The notes under the pieces: model-generated | Seen by the model: the letters and a program-made list of their open reading frames with translations, nothing else | Told to the model about the DNA's origin: nothing | The model's database searches: none | NCBI RefSeq assembly: GCF_900184995.1 | Contig: NZ_LT860098.1 | Span: 625,001 to 689,000, forward strand | DNA from: Konateibacter massiliensis | GTDB taxonomy: Bacteria > Bacillota > Clostridia > Lachnospirales > Lachnospiraceae | Length of the DNA: 64,000 bases | Reading direction: 5' to 3' | Shown here: piece after piece, positions 34,451 to 43,248 of the stretch | How positions within the stretch are numbered: position 1 is the first letter of the stretch | How the letters are laid out: the number at the start of each line of letters is the position of its first letter | Translations under genes and position numbers: made by a program

Positions 34451-34500
34451 TGTAAAGTTAACTTTACATTTACTATAGCTCTATTTTTTATATATGTCAA
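34451..34500 (-). promoter_or_regulatory. promoter and palindromic operator of the HTH gene
   Basis: Reading leftward, consensus -35 TTGACA (34495-34500), 17-bp spacer, -10 TATAGT (34472-34477), then a perfect 18-bp palindrome TGTAAAGTTAACTTTACA (34451-34468) over the expected start site. Confidence 0.8.
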
Positions 34501-34602
34501 GTATGCTTTACATTTTTTATATAAAAAAATACATTTTAATCTTTCAACAGCCCAGATATAATAGATTTATAACAAAATAATCACAACGCAAAGGAAGGGC
34601 TT

Positions 34603-35895
34603 ATGAACAAAAACAATTTTGCCAAAACTCCGCCTATGGGGTGGAACAGCTATGATTATTACGATACCACCGTCACCGAGGCAGACATAAAGAAAAATGC
34701 CGACTATATGGCGGCAAATTTATTGCAATACGGCTATGAATATGTCGTGGCGGATATTGAATGGTATGCCTACGATGCCGGAACAAAGCGGGACAAGCAC
34801 CAGTACATCCCTTTCTCTCAGTTTGAAATGGATGAATTTTCAAGACTTTTTCCCTGCCTCGACCGTTTTCCCTCCACGGCAGACGGAAACGGCTTCAAAC
34901 CTCTGGCAGATTATATCCACGGACTGGGGCTGAAATTTGGTATTCACATTATGCGCGGAATTCCTCGGATGGCGGCACATATGCACTCTGCTGTGAAAGG
35001 AAGCACACAGACTGCCAATGAGATTGCAAACCCTTACAATATCTGCCCTTGGAATCCCGACATGTACGGGCTTCTTCCAAACGAGGAGGGCTCTCAGAAA
35101 TATTATGATTCTTTGCTGGAGCTATACGCTGAGTGGGGCGTTGACCTGATTAAATGTGATGATATTTGCAGAATGGATATGCCTTCCGCCAAAGAGGAAA
35201 TTAAAATGCTGCACAAAGCCATTGAAAAGTGTGGCAGACCTATTGTTTTAAGTCTTTCTCCTGGACCGGCACTTCCAACCGAGGCATGGACTTATGAAAA
35301 ACACGCAAATATGTGGAGAATTACCGATGATTTATGGGATAATTGGGAATCTCTGCTGCACATGTTTGAGCGGTGTGAGATATGGCAAAACCATGTATCA
35401 GAGGGAAACTGGCCGGACTGTGACATGCTTCCTGTGGGATATCTGGGAAAGGGATTTGGAAAAGAGCGAAAGTCCAATTTGACCTTAGCCGAGCAGCAGA
35501 CCATGCTGACGCTCTGGTGCATCTTCCGCTCACCGATTATGCTTGGCTGCGAGCTTACAAAGCTCGACGACGAGACGCTAGCCATTCTTACCAATCAGGA
35601 TGTATTAAGACTTCTTTCTCATTCACAGGGTGCAAGGCAGATTGTGAGAGATAAAAAACACGCTGTCTGGTGTACAAAGAGCACTGAGGATAACACTGTC
35701 TATGTGGCACTCTTTAACCTATCTGAGGAGGCGGCAAATGTTTCACTTTCCTTCGAGGAATTGAGCGCATCAGGCTATGAAATTACAGGCAGACATGCGG
35801 TTGAGCTTTGGAGCAAAAAAACCTTGGCACCGGCGGACAATGAATTATCCTGCGAAATAGAAGCGCACGGTACAAGGCTTTTTCGTTTTATGTAA
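34603..35895 (+). CDS. GH27 alpha-galactosidase
   Basis: 430 aa, (beta/alpha)8 barrel plus C-terminal beta domain. The N-terminal TPPMGWNSYDYY is diagnostic. The nucleophile is D186 in LIKCDD and the acid/base D243 in WRITDD, by comparison with characterised GH27 enzymes. LWCIFRSPIMLGCEL is also typical. There is no signal peptide, so it should hydrolyse alpha-galactosides (melibiose, raffinose-type or plant galactosides) in the cytoplasm. It is a single gene, ribosome-binding site AAGGAAGG, followed by repeat element A. Confidence 0.94.
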   Translation: MNKNNFAKTPPMGWNSYDYYDTTVTEADIKKNADYMAANLLQYGYEYVVADIEWYAYDAGTKRDKHQYIPFSQFEMDEFSRLFPCLDRFPSTADGNGFKPLADYIHGLGLKFGIHIMRGIPRMAAHMHSAVKGSTQTANEIANPYNICPWNPDMYGLLPNEEGSQKYYDSLLELYAEWGVDLIKCDDICRMDMPSAKEEIKMLHKAIEKCGRPIVLSLSPGPALPTEAWTYEKHANMWRITDDLWDNWESLLHMFERCEIWQNHVSEGNWPDCDMLPVGYLGKGFGKERKSNLTLAEQQTMLTLWCIFRSPIMLGCELTKLDDETLAILTNQDVLRLLSHSQGARQIVRDKKHAVWCTKSTEDNTVYVALFNLSEEAANVSLSFEELSASGYEITGRHAVELWSKKTLAPADNELSCEIEAHGTRLFRFM

Positions 35896-35918
35896 AGTGA
35901 ATTGAACTTATTAAAAAG

Positions 35919-36030
35919 GTGTGAGCTTTACTTACACTTTGCGCCCTCGCGGATTACGAAGCAACCACTTCTTCTCCGCGAGGTGCGCATAATATTTTTT
36001 TCATAGGAAATTCGAAGAAATTTCCTATGA
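35919..36030. repeat. palindromic intergenic repeat, copy A
   Basis: Begins GTGTGAGC, has core GCGCCCTCGCGG ... CTCCGCGAGGTGCGCATAA and ends with a perfect hairpin TCATAGGAAATT / AATTTCCTATGA (36001-36030). It lies between convergent galA-type and ribH genes and overlaps the ribH stop. Related copies occur at 39512, 39632, 42805, 53771 and 63284. Confidence 0.75.
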
Positions 36031-36489
36031 TATCTGGCGCATCAGATTGACCATCTCAATTGCACCAAGTGCACAGTCATATCCCTTATTTCCCGCCTTC
36101 GTTCCTGCTCGTTCAATTGCCTGCTCAATATTTTCAGTCGTGACAACACCAAACATAACCGGGATGGTACTTTCAAGGGATACGTGCGCAATCCCCTTGG
36201 AAACCTCACTGCACACATAATCATAGTGGCTTGTGCTTCCTCTGATGACCGCTCCAAGGCAGATTACAGCATCATATTTGCCGCTCTTTGCCATCTTGGA
36301 TGCAATCAAAGGGATTTCAAAAGCGCCCGGCACCCAAGCAAGGTCGATGTCCTCCTCCTTCACCTCATGGCGCTTTAAACCGTCAAGAGCACCGCCGATC
36401 AGCTTTGACGTAATAAACTCATTGAATCTGGATGCTACAATTCCAATCTTGATTTCCTTTGCAACTAATTTTCCTTCATATACCTTCAT
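36025..36489 (-). CDS. ribH: 6,7-dimethyl-8-ribityllumazine synthase
   Basis: 154 aa, full length. Condenses the ribitylaminouracil product with 3,4-dihydroxybutanone phosphate in the penultimate step of riboflavin synthesis. Typical segments are [26 protein letters not shown] and [17 protein letters not shown], with the active-site His in the last. Last gene of ribD-E-BA-H, 11 bp after ribBA. The stop codon lies within the hairpin of repeat A. Confidence 0.97.
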   Translation of the reverse strand: MKVYEGKLVAKEIKIGIVASRFNEFITSKLIGGALDGLKRHEVKEEDIDLAWVPGAFEIPLIASKMAKSGKYDAVICLGAVIRGSTSHYDYVCSEVSKGIAHVSLESTIPVMFGVVTTENIEQAIERAGTKAGNKGYDCALGAIEMVNLMRQIS

Positions 36490-36500
36490 TTTTTTCTCTC

Positions 36501-37706
36501 CTATTCGCTATAATTTAATAAATGTCCCATTCTTTTTTGTTTTGTTTTTAAGTAAAATAAATCATGCGCCGTAGCTTCCATCTGGATTGGCACGCGTTGT
36601 ACAATATCAATACCGTAATCAGAAAGCTGATAAACCTTATCCGGGTTATTTGTGAGGAGACGCATTGTTTTTACATCTAAGTCCCGTAGTATCTGTGCTC
36701 CTATGTAATACTCCCGCAAGTCTCCCTGAAAACCCAAGGCAAGATTTGCCTCAAGCGTATCCATTCCCTGTTCCTGAAGCTCATAGGCACGTAATTTATT
36801 AATCAGACCGATGCCCCTTCCCTCCTGTCGCATGTACAACAGAATTCCTCTTCCCTCCTTTTCAATCTGCCGCATTGCCGCCGCGAGCTGTTCCCCGCAA
36901 TCACACCGCAGAGAACCAAACGCATCTCCCGTCAGACATTCAGAATGAACTCTGCACAATATATTTTCCCCGTCTCCGATCTCACCCTTTACCAAGGCAA
37001 TGTGATGTTCTCCATTCAATTGGTTTACATAAGAATATGCTTTAAAATCTCCATATTTGGTAGGCATAGCAGTGATTGTTTTGCGTTCCGCAAAGGTCTC
37101 ATGTCTCTTTCGATAATCCTGCAATGCTTGAATCGTAATAAATTTAAGCTTCCACTTTTCTGCCAACTTCTTAAGCTTCGGCGTTCTCATCATCGTGCCG
37201 TCCTCGTCCATGATTTCACAGCAAAGTCCGCATTCCTTCAACCCGGCAAGTCTCATCAAATCGACCGTTGCCTCTGTATGTCCTGCTCGCTCCAGCACGC
37301 CGTTTTCCTTTGCCAACAGAGGAAACATATGCCCCGGTCTCCTAAAGTCCTCTGGTCTTGCCTCGTCTTCGACGCTTCTGACCGCGGTAACGCTTCGCTC
37401 CGCAGCGGAAATCCCCGTCGTTGTATCCACATGGTCGATGGATACAGTAAACGCCGTTTCATGGTTGTCTGTGTTTTTAGAAACCATCATAGGGATTTGC
37501 AGTCTGTCTGCTAATGCTTCACTCATCGGCATACAGATTAGTCCTTTGCCGTGTATTGCCATAAAATTAATATTTTCCGTTGTTGCAAATTGGGCAGCAC
37601 AGATAAAATCTCCCTCGTTTTCCCTCTCGGCATCATCGGTCACAAGAATAATTTTTCCCTTTTTAAGCTCCTTCAGAGCCTCCTCCACTGTGTTATATTC
37701 AAACAT
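36501..37706 (-). CDS. ribBA: bifunctional DHBP synthase / GTP cyclohydrolase II
   Basis: 401 aa fusion. Residues 1-200 are 3,4-dihydroxy-2-butanone-4-phosphate synthase ([27 protein letters not shown]). Residues 205-398 are GTP cyclohydrolase II, with the zinc cysteines in [21 protein letters not shown] and [12 protein letters not shown]. The two halves supply both precursors for lumazine synthase. Position in the operon: 13 bp after ribE and 11 bp before ribH. Confidence 0.98.
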   Translation of the reverse strand: MFEYNTVEEALKELKKGKIILVTDDAERENEGDFICAAQFATTENINFMAIHGKGLICMPMSEALADRLQIPMMVSKNTDNHETAFTVSIDHVDTTTGISAAERSVTAVRSVEDEARPEDFRRPGHMFPLLAKENGVLERAGHTEATVDLMRLAGLKECGLCCEIMDEDGTMMRTPKLKKLAEKWKLKFITIQALQDYRKRHETFAERKTITAMPTKYGDFKAYSYVNQLNGEHHIALVKGEIGDGENILCRVHSECLTGDAFGSLRCDCGEQLAAAMRQIEKEGRGILLYMRQEGRGIGLINKLRAYELQEQGMDTLEANLALGFQGDLREYYIGAQILRDLDVKTMRLLTNNPDKVYQLSDYGIDIVQRVPIQMEATAHDLFYLKTKQKRMGHLLNYSE

Positions 37707-37719
37707 GTCTTACCTCCTT

Positions 37720-38367
37720 TTAATATCCGAATTTTTCCATAAACTCTTTTGTTATACGACTCTTTGGCTTTTCCTCTGCTTTTGGCTGCATAAATTTTTC
37801 AATATATTTTCCTATGATATCATTTTCCAGGTTTACCGTATCTCCTACCACCTTCGCAGACAGTGCAGTCGCTTTTGCCGTATGTGGGATGACGGATACC
37901 TGAAAACAATCCGTATACGCCCTTGCCACCGTGAGGCTGATACCGTCGATTGTGACAGAGCCTTTTTCTACGATATACCTCATAATGGCAGGTTCGGCTT
38001 TCACGGTGTACCATATCGCGTTATCCTCTTTTTCAATCCTTACAATTTCGCCGGTTCCGTCAATATGTCCTGACACGATATGACCGCCAAACCTTCCGTT
38101 TACGGGCATCGCCCTTTCCAGATTTACAAGACTTCCCTGCTTTAATGCAGAAAGTGACGAGCGGTTCAGGGTTTCCGGCATGACATCGGCAGTAAACGTA
38201 TGATTTGTAAATCCTGTGACAGTCAGGCAAACCCCGTTTACCGCAACACTGTCTCCCAAATGTAAATCGGAAAAAATCTCCTCTGCCTGTATCGTCAAGA
38301 CAATAGATTTCATACCCTTTTTGATATCCGTTATTTTCCCTACCTCCTCTATAATTCCTGTAAACAT
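37720..38367 (-). CDS. ribE: riboflavin synthase alpha subunit
   Basis: 215 aa with the two lumazine-binding repeats of the family (MFTGIIEEVGKI at residue 1; HIVSGHIDGTGEIV at the start of the second). Converts two lumazines to riboflavin as a trimer. It overlaps the end of ribD by 19 bp, a sign of translational coupling. Internal motifs VNGVCLTV and IDGISLTV mark the two half-sites. Confidence 0.97.
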   Translation of the reverse strand: MFTGIIEEVGKITDIKKGMKSIVLTIQAEEIFSDLHLGDSVAVNGVCLTVTGFTNHTFTADVMPETLNRSSLSALKQGSLVNLERAMPVNGRFGGHIVSGHIDGTGEIVRIEKEDNAIWYTVKAEPAIMRYIVEKGSVTIDGISLTVARAYTDCFQVSVIPHTAKATALSAKVVGDTVNLENDIIGKYIEKFMQPKAEEKPKSRITKEFMEKFGY

Positions 38368-39455
38368 GGGTATTCGACCTCACTTTCTATCAACATATCT
38401 TCACCAAGCCGCATAACAATACTGTTTTTTAATAAAAATGCATCCGATGGCTTCTCTACACCCATTCCGCCTACGGGAGTTTTGGCATTCTCGCCCCCAA
38501 AGAGCTTTGGAGCTATGTAGCAGCACACTTTGTTTACGATTCTTTCGTTTAAAGCCGACCAGTTAAGTGCCGCCCCCCCTTCCAGCAAAATACTGTCAAT
38601 GCTTTTCTCTCCAAGTCTTCTCATCAGCTCTGGCAAATCCAAGTGTTTGCCCTTTGGAGGAATTGCAAGCAACTCACAACCTGCCTGCTCATAAGGCTTC
38701 CACTTTTGCAAATCATTACAGGATGTGGCGATTATGGTTGGTATCTCTTTTGCCGTGACAATTACCTGTGCTGTCAGTGGCGTTTGAAGACTGCTGTCGC
38801 ATATAACTCTGACCGGATTCACACCACCCTCCATGCGGCAGGTCAGCAAAGGATCATCCAAAAGCACCGTTCCAACTCCTACCATAATTGCCGTATGATT
38901 ATGGCGCTCCTGCTGCACATGTGCTCTTGCTGTCTCTGCTGTAATCCACTTCGACTTTCCACTGAACGTTGCAATTTTCCCGTCCAGTGTCATCGCATAC
39001 TTCATCGTTACATATGGCATTTTTGTCTTGATAAAGTGAAAGAAAACTTTATTTAACCGCTCACACTCCTCCCTGCATACATGTTCAACCACCTCAATAC
39101 CATGTTCCCGCAATATCGCAATCCCCTTTTGGGATACAAGGGGATTCGGATCAAAAGAGCCTATGACCACCTTTTTTATTCCGCTCTCGATAATTGCGTC
39201 AGTACAAGGAGGCGTTTTGCCGTAATGGCAGCAAGGCTCCAGCGTCACATAGAGCGTCCCGCCCTTTGGCGACACGACACAGCTATTTATGGCATTTCGC
39301 TCCGCGTGCGGGCTCCCGTATTTTTCATGAAAGCCCTGCCCTATCACAGCTTTGTCCTTCACTATAACAGCTCCCACCAAGGGATTTGGACTTACGAAGC
39401 CTCTGCCTTTTTTAGCAAGCTCGATTGCCATTTTCATATAATCTTCCTGATGCAT
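38349..39455 (-). CDS. ribD: bifunctional deaminase/reductase RibD
   Basis: 368 aa from ATG 39455, which has AAAGGAG 5-9 nt upstream. The frame is open back to 39563, but that part runs through repeat F and is not coding. The N-terminal cytidine deaminase-like domain has the zinc ligands HAE and PCCHYGKTPPC (second and third steps of the pathway). The C-terminal half is the NADPH-dependent reductase (TMKYAMTLDGKIAT, LLEGGAALNWS). First gene of the operon, about 280 nt downstream of the riboswitch terminator. Confidence 0.97.
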   Translation of the reverse strand: MHQEDYMKMAIELAKKGRGFVSPNPLVGAVIVKDKAVIGQGFHEKYGSPHAERNAINSCVVSPKGGTLYVTLEPCCHYGKTPPCTDAIIESGIKKVVIGSFDPNPLVSQKGIAILREHGIEVVEHVCREECERLNKVFFHFIKTKMPYVTMKYAMTLDGKIATFSGKSKWITAETARAHVQQERHNHTAIMVGVGTVLLDDPLLTCRMEGGVNPVRVICDSSLQTPLTAQVIVTAKEIPTIIATSCNDLQKWKPYEQAGCELLAIPPKGKHLDLPELMRRLGEKSIDSILLEGGAALNWSALNERIVNKVCCYIAPKLFGGENAKTPVGGMGVEKPSDAFLLKNSIVMRLGEDMLIESEVEYPCLQEL

Positions 39456-39511
39456 AAGTTCTCCTTTCTTTTTAGGATTTTTTGAATTTGGTTTATTATG
39501 AACAGCGCTGT

Positions 39512-39568
39512 CTTCCACTTGCATTCGCGCGCATAATATAAAAAGCCTTGAACATAAATTCAAGGCTT
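39512..39568. repeat. intergenic repeat, copy F, with hairpin
   Basis: The 32 bases 39512-39543 match 53771-53802 (copy E) at 31 positions. An AAGCCTTGAA / TTCAAGGCTT hairpin follows at once. It lies within the ribD leader. Confidence 0.7.
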
Positions 39569-39631
39569 AGAGTTTGAGATAATTTTGTGTTGAAAGCAGT
39601 GCAAAAAATCCGATTTCCTGTGTAGAGCAAA

Positions 39632-39733
39632 GTATGAGATTGCTCTCGCTCCCCCGCAGGCTGCGAAACAACCATTTTCTCTCCACACAAATACATATGA
39701 TATTTTTAATATCACAGGGTATTCCTATGATAC
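39632..39733. repeat. intergenic repeat, diverged copy B
   Basis: Carries a degenerate version of copies A/D (TATGAG, CTCGCTCCCCCGCAGG, GCGAAACAACCATTTTCTC) ending in AATATCACAGG...CCTATGATA, similar to the terminal hairpins of A and D. It sits between the riboswitch terminator and ribD. Confidence 0.5.
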
Positions 39734-39769
39734 AAAAAAAGCTCTGAAATGATTCACCATTCCAGAGCT
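39734..39769 (-). terminator. riboswitch-controlled terminator of the rib operon
   Basis: Stem AGCTCTGGAAT / ATTTCAGAGCT (39759-39769, 39740-39750) and seven U residues leftward. Positioned about 35 nt after the FMN aptamer, so FMN binding should allow it to form and stop transcription. Confidence 0.88.
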
Positions 39770-39804
39770 ACAAAATCAAACATATGCGACTGCACATTAT
39801 CCTA

Positions 39805-39912
39805 TTTCTTCTTTCATCCAGACTATACTGTCGGCTTCGGAGTTACACCGAATCAACCTTGCGGCTCGTGGGCTATACCACCGGTAGGGAATTACACCCT
39901 GCCCTGAAGATC
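39805..39912 (-). ncRNA. FMN riboswitch (RFN element)
   Basis: On the minus strand the element opens with ATCTTCAGGGCAGGGTG and continues AATTCCCTACCGG, GAGCC, GATTCGGTG, AACTCCGAAGCCGACAG and closes with AGTCTGGATGAAAGA. These are the conserved stems and junctions of the FMN aptamer. It precedes the ribDEBAH operon, so high FMN should shut the operon off through the terminator at 39734-39769. Confidence 0.97.
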
Positions 39913-39930
39913 TTATATTCAATTGTTTCG

Positions 39931-39959
39931 ACTATATCACGTTACAATCCTTTTGTCAA
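39931..39959 (-). promoter_or_regulatory. rib operon promoter
   Basis: Reading leftward, consensus -35 TTGACA (39954-39959), 17-bp spacer, -10 TATAGT (39931-39936), just ahead of the FMN riboswitch. Confidence 0.88.
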
Positions 39960-39998
39960 GAAAACACAAGATGCATCAGCACCATTGTTGATAATATC

Positions 39999-40138
39999 GT
40001 TACTGTTCACTGGGCAGTATCCCGCGAAGTCAAAATTGTGTATTTACACAATTTTATGAGGACGGCAAGCGTCAAATCACGTTTTTGGTAATTTGTGTAC
40101 ATCATATTGCTGTGAACACCACAAGTGTGAACAGTAAC
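39999..40138. mobile_element. 140-bp MITE-like element with 8-bp target duplication
   Basis: Perfect 12-bp terminal inverted repeats GTTACTGTTCAC / GTGAACAGTAAC (39999-40010, 40127-40138). Direct repeats ATAATATC flank it on both sides (39991-39998 and 40139-40146). It has no coding capacity and contains an internal AAAATTGTGTA hairpin. It inserted about 40 bp upstream of the rib promoter. The transposase that would move it is not in this window. Confidence 0.8.
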
Positions 40139-40194
40139 ATAATATCTTTATATACCACACATGATTATCTCCTACCAGACTTCATATGGTTAAA

Positions 40195-40752
40195 TTAAAT
40201 AGAAATATCAATCTCCTTCTTTAGCTTGTAAGTATAAATAACTTTTTCATCCATTGGTGAGTCATCTAATTCTTTTAATACTGCAATACGTTTTAATAAC
40301 TCCAGTGGTTCATAAACGTTTCTGGATATTTCATTCAATTCCTTCGTACTCATATTCTCAATGGTTGCCCTTACTGACGCAATTATATTTGAAATATTAA
40401 TCTCTGTTTCAACTGGAAGTCCTTCCATGGAAGCGCAGGAATAATCAATAAATTGTCCCTCTTGTGCATTCGTATCCACTCCGTCATTGATATAACTCGT
40501 ATTTCCGGCCTCTATTGCAGAAAAATCAAAGCCTTTGTGACTCTTCGGTCTAAGCATACTTTTTGCAAGCTTTTCAAAAGCTTCTGGATTCTTCCATAAT
40601 AAATATTCTAAGTCATCCATAATTATCGTTCTACCGCTTCGATAACGTTCATATATCATTTTAACTCTATCATCCGCTTGAAAATTTAATATTGTACGGA
40701 CATGGAAACCTTTCCCAACCTGTGTTTTTTCACTGTACTCTTTTTCGTTCAT
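40195..40752 (-). CDS. uncharacterised soluble protein
   Basis: 185 aa; no family recognised. No signal peptide or membrane helix. The middle third (about 75-115) is Ser/Gly/Asn-rich and the ends are helical (ISNIIASVRATIENMSTKELNEI). AGGAGG lies 8 nt before the ATG at 40752, which supports it as a real gene. It is flanked by the MITE on one side and a gene-poor region on the other and has no operon partner. AT-rich composition and isolation suggest accessory DNA. Confidence 0.6.
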   Translation of the reverse strand: MNEKEYSEKTQVGKGFHVRTILNFQADDRVKMIYERYRSGRTIIMDDLEYLLWKNPEAFEKLAKSMLRPKSHKGFDFSAIEAGNTSYINDGVDTNAQEGQFIDYSCASMEGLPVETEINISNIIASVRATIENMSTKELNEISRNVYEPLELLKRIAVLKELDDSPMDEKVIYTYKLKKEIDISI

Positions 40753-41080
40753 ACTGAAACCTCCTTGTTATTACATTGTAAATCCTTTTACAATAGGAAA
40801 CCCAATTACGTACACTTGGTTTATTTAGTATATATATCGGCTATTCATTCAAAAACCATAATACTTTAGTACCATATTTCTTGCCACAGATTGGGTTAAA
40901 ATCAATATATTTTGTGTGAATTGTTTTACCTTTTAAAGATGAAGCTACATAAAGGCTGTCATTTAATCTTGAAAAACGACTTGACTAAATTAATAATGGG
41001 GAATAGAATAAAAGAAAAATATCCAGAATTCTGAAACAAAGCAACAAAATACACGATAAATAATTAATTAACGGATTTAT

Positions 41081-41286
41081 ATGAAGGAAACACACTATTC
41101 CAAGAATATCAAACGCTTATTAACATAGTAGTAGCTTCTACTATATTAATGTCCATACCCGTTGCAGCCTATGGTGGTAACTTTAGTTTTAATCTTACTT
41201 TTAACTCAAATGATGAAATTAGAAATTTATTATTAGAATTAAAAAAACAGGGAAAAACAATTTTAATAACCAAAAAATGGATTTAG
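41081..41286 (+). pseudogene. possible frameshifted small secreted protein
   Basis: ATG 41081 reads MKETHYSKNIKRLLT then stops. A one-base frame change near 41122 continues as IVVASTILMSIPVAAYGG, a signal-peptide-like stretch with an Ala-type cleavage site, and about 35 further residues to a stop at 41284. No ribosome-binding site is seen. It could be a decayed secreted-protein gene or chance. The rest of 40753-41320 shows no gene. Confidence 0.25.
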
Positions 41287-41320
41287 GTATGGTTATTAAT
41301 AGAATTTAAATAATATTAAA

Positions 41321-41351
41321 AAATCTTGCTTCCTCACAAGAAACAAGATTT
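41321..41351 (-). terminator. terminator of the Phe-Gly-Gly tRNA operon
   Basis: Stem AAATCTTG / CAAGATTT (41321-41328, 41344-41351), T-rich on the minus strand, 8 nt after tRNA-Gly(GCC). Confidence 0.75.
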
Positions 41352-41358
41352 CAAAAAG

Positions 41359-41431
41359 AGCGATAGACGAGACTCGAACTCGCGACCTCCACCTTGGCAA
41401 GGTGGCGTACTACCAACTGTACTACTATCGC
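41359..41431 (-). tRNA. tRNA-Gly (anticodon GCC)
   Basis: 73 nt cloverleaf: 7-bp acceptor GCGATAG / CTATCGC, anticodon loop TTGCCAA, T arm GTTCGAGTC. CCA is not encoded. Confidence 0.95.
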
Positions 41432-41462
41432 ATATTTAATTATACCGCCAAGTATTTGGCTA

Positions 41463-41533
41463 AGCGGGTGATGGGAATCGAACCCACGTATCTAGCTTGG
41501 AAGGCTAGTGTTCTACCATTGAACTACACCCGC
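41463..41533 (-). tRNA. tRNA-Gly (anticodon TCC)
   Basis: 71 nt cloverleaf: acceptor GCGGGTG / CACCCGC, anticodon loop CTTCCAA, T arm GGTTCGATTCC. CCA is not encoded. Confidence 0.95.
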
Positions 41534-41556
41534 ATATATGGAAACGTTGCTGTGAA

Positions 41557-41629
<73 letters not shown>

Positions 41630-41720
41630 GAACATCCATCATTTCCTACTTCGCTAGCAACATGATAAATTTTAACAGAAATACGCGTTTGTGTCAACCC
41701 TTTAAAAATATTTTTTCTGG

Positions 41721-42149
41721 CTATTTCTGCCCCGCCCTTATCCAGCCCCACCAATGCGGTATCAGCTCCTCAAGGCGAACTGTCTTGCGAATATCGTAGT
41801 CTGCCATGATTTCCATATCCTTGTTCTTGGTCGAAAGCTGCATAAAAAACTCCCTGCATGCTCCGCATGGCATACCGCCCTCTCCCTGCGGTGCCTCATC
41901 ACGAAATGCAATAATACGCTTTACAACCGTTTGTCCGGTATTCATGTACATATTTAAAGCCGCGACGCGCTCTGCGCACAAATCCATCACGCCTGCCGCA
42001 CTCTCAATACAGAAGCCGGTAAAAATCTGCCCATCCTCTGCCTCCAAAGCACAAACAACATGATGTGCGTAAATGAAAGGCGAGACCTCAACGGGATTGT
42101 ACTGTTCCTTTGCTGCCAAATATAATTTTTCCCAAATATCCATATCCAT
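41721..42149 (-). CDS. cytidine deaminase-like protein
   Basis: 142 aa from ATG 42149; GAGGAG sits 6 nt upstream, while an in-frame ATG at 42173 would overlap tag and lacks support. Zinc-deaminase motifs are CAERVAALN and PCGACREF. The family deaminates cytidine or related nucleosides for pyrimidine salvage; some members act on blasticidin-like compounds. It is 10 bp behind tag and likely co-transcribed with it. Confidence 0.88.
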   Translation of the reverse strand: MDMDIWEKLYLAAKEQYNPVEVSPFIYAHHVVCALEAEDGQIFTGFCIESAAGVMDLCAERVAALNMYMNTGQTVVKRIIAFRDEAPQGEGGMPCGACREFFMQLSTKNKDMEIMADYDIRKTVRLEELIPHWWGWIRAGQK

Positions 42150-42159
42150 CTTAGACTCC

Positions 42160-42750
42160 TCATTCCTCAACATATCTTATATTCCCTCTCTTTATAATTT
42201 CCTCATACATCCAGCATTTACGCTCATGGTCGTTAATGATGCCGCAAGCCTGTAGATGGGAATACACAGTAATCGACCCTAAATATTTAAAGCCACGCTT
42301 TTTTATGTCCTTGCTCAGCCTGTCAGAAAGCTCATTTCTGGCGACTGCCTGTCCGTTTTGATGTTTTTTGTATACGAGCGTCTGATTGTCCGTATACGAC
42401 CAGATATATGCATCAAAGCTTCCAAATTCCGCAATAATTTTCAAAAAGCACTTTGCATTGTTTATAATCGCTTCAACTTTTCTTCTTGACCTTATCATGT
42501 TCTCCGTGTTCATTATCGTTTCAATTTTCTCCTCATCGTACTGTGCAACAAGGTTAAAGTCAAAATCGTCAAAACACTCTCTGAAAATTTCTCTTTTTTT
42601 CAACATCATCATCCAGTTCAACCCGCACTGCATGACCTCCATTGATAAAAACTCAAAATGCCCCCTGTCGTCGTGCAGCGGCGTTCCCCACTCCTCATCG
42701 TGATATTTCTGTGCAAGCCCTTCGTCACAGCACCAATCACATCTCTCCAT
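42160..42750 (-). CDS. tag: DNA-3-methyladenine glycosylase I
   Basis: 196 aa, full length. Removes 3-methyladenine from alkylated DNA as the first step of base excision repair. The zinc-binding residues of E. coli Tag are all present at the same numbers: C4 and H17 (CDWCCDEGLAQKYH), H175 and C179 (DHERKC). WGTPLHDDRGHFEFLSMEVMQCGLNW is the family N-terminal block. Upstream of the deaminase-like gene in a two-gene unit. Confidence 0.96.
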   Translation of the reverse strand: MERCDWCCDEGLAQKYHDEEWGTPLHDDRGHFEFLSMEVMQCGLNWMMMLKKREIFRECFDDFDFNLVAQYDEEKIETIMNTENMIRSRRKVEAIINNAKCFLKIIAEFGSFDAYIWSYTDNQTLVYKKHQNGQAVARNELSDRLSKDIKKRGFKYLGSITVYSHLQACGIINDHERKCWMYEEIIKRGNIRYVEE

Positions 42751-42804
42751 ATTTCACTCCTCCTTCTCCTGTAACATGACACCTTAATCCTATGATGAAA
42801 AAAG

Positions 42805-42888
42805 AATGTGTCTTGGCACATTCTCCGCGCCCGAGCGGGTTGCGCAGCAACTACTTCCACTCCGCGAGGTACACATAATTTCCAACGA
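42805..42888. repeat. palindromic intergenic repeat, copy C
   Basis: Contains GCGCCCGAGCGGGTTGCGCAGCAAC and ends ACTTCCACTCCGCGAGG then TACACATAAT, closely like copies A and D. It lies between tag and tRNA-Leu. Confidence 0.7.
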
Positions 42889-42891
42889 TAC

Positions 42892-42926
42892 AAAAAAAGA
42901 AACATGACATCATGTCATATTTCTTT
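42892..42926 (-). terminator. terminator of the Tyr-Leu tRNA operon
   Basis: Stem of 14 bp with one mismatch (42896-42909 / 42913-42926), loop TCA, and seven U residues on the minus strand, 11 nt after tRNA-Leu. Confidence 0.85.
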
Positions 42927-42936
42927 CTCAATTTAC

Positions 42937-43023
42937 TGCCGGCAACCGGAATCGAACCGGTACGGGAGTATAAGTCCCGCAGGATTTTAAGTCCTGTGCG
43001 TCTGCCAGTTCCGCCACGCCGGC
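42937..43023 (-). tRNA. tRNA-Leu (anticodon TAA)
   Basis: 87 nt class II tRNA: acceptor GCCGGCG / TGCCGGC region, anticodon loop CTTAAAA, long variable arm (CGGGACTTATACTCCCG), T arm GGTTCGATTCC. Confidence 0.95.
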
Positions 43024-43046
43024 ATGGATATTAGGAAATATCCCAC

Positions 43047-43128
43047 TGGATGGAGAAGGATTCGAACCTTCGAAATCGTCGATAACAGATTTACAGTCTG
43101 CCCCCTTTGGCCTCTCGGGAATCCATCC
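43047..43128 (-). tRNA. tRNA-Tyr (anticodon GTA)
   Basis: 82 nt class II tRNA: acceptor GGATGGA / TCCATCC, anticodon loop CTGTAAA, long variable arm, T arm GGTTCGAATCC. Upstream of tRNA-Leu in the same transcript. Confidence 0.95.
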
Positions 43129-43248
43129 ATTTTTATATATGAACAGGGCTACTTGGTTGCCCAAATCAGTCCTGACAATATATAGTTATAACATAAGCAA
43201 AATAAAAGTGCAAGCACTTTTTTGGAATTAATCCAACTTTTGTAACAG

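Noticed and set aside
39456-39563. N-terminal extension of ribD
   Set aside because: Consists of repeat F; the ATG at 39455 has a good ribosome-binding site and matches the family start.
39784-40059. 91-codon plus-strand frame
   Set aside because: Antisense to the FMN riboswitch and promoter and runs into the MITE; the RNA element explains the sequence.
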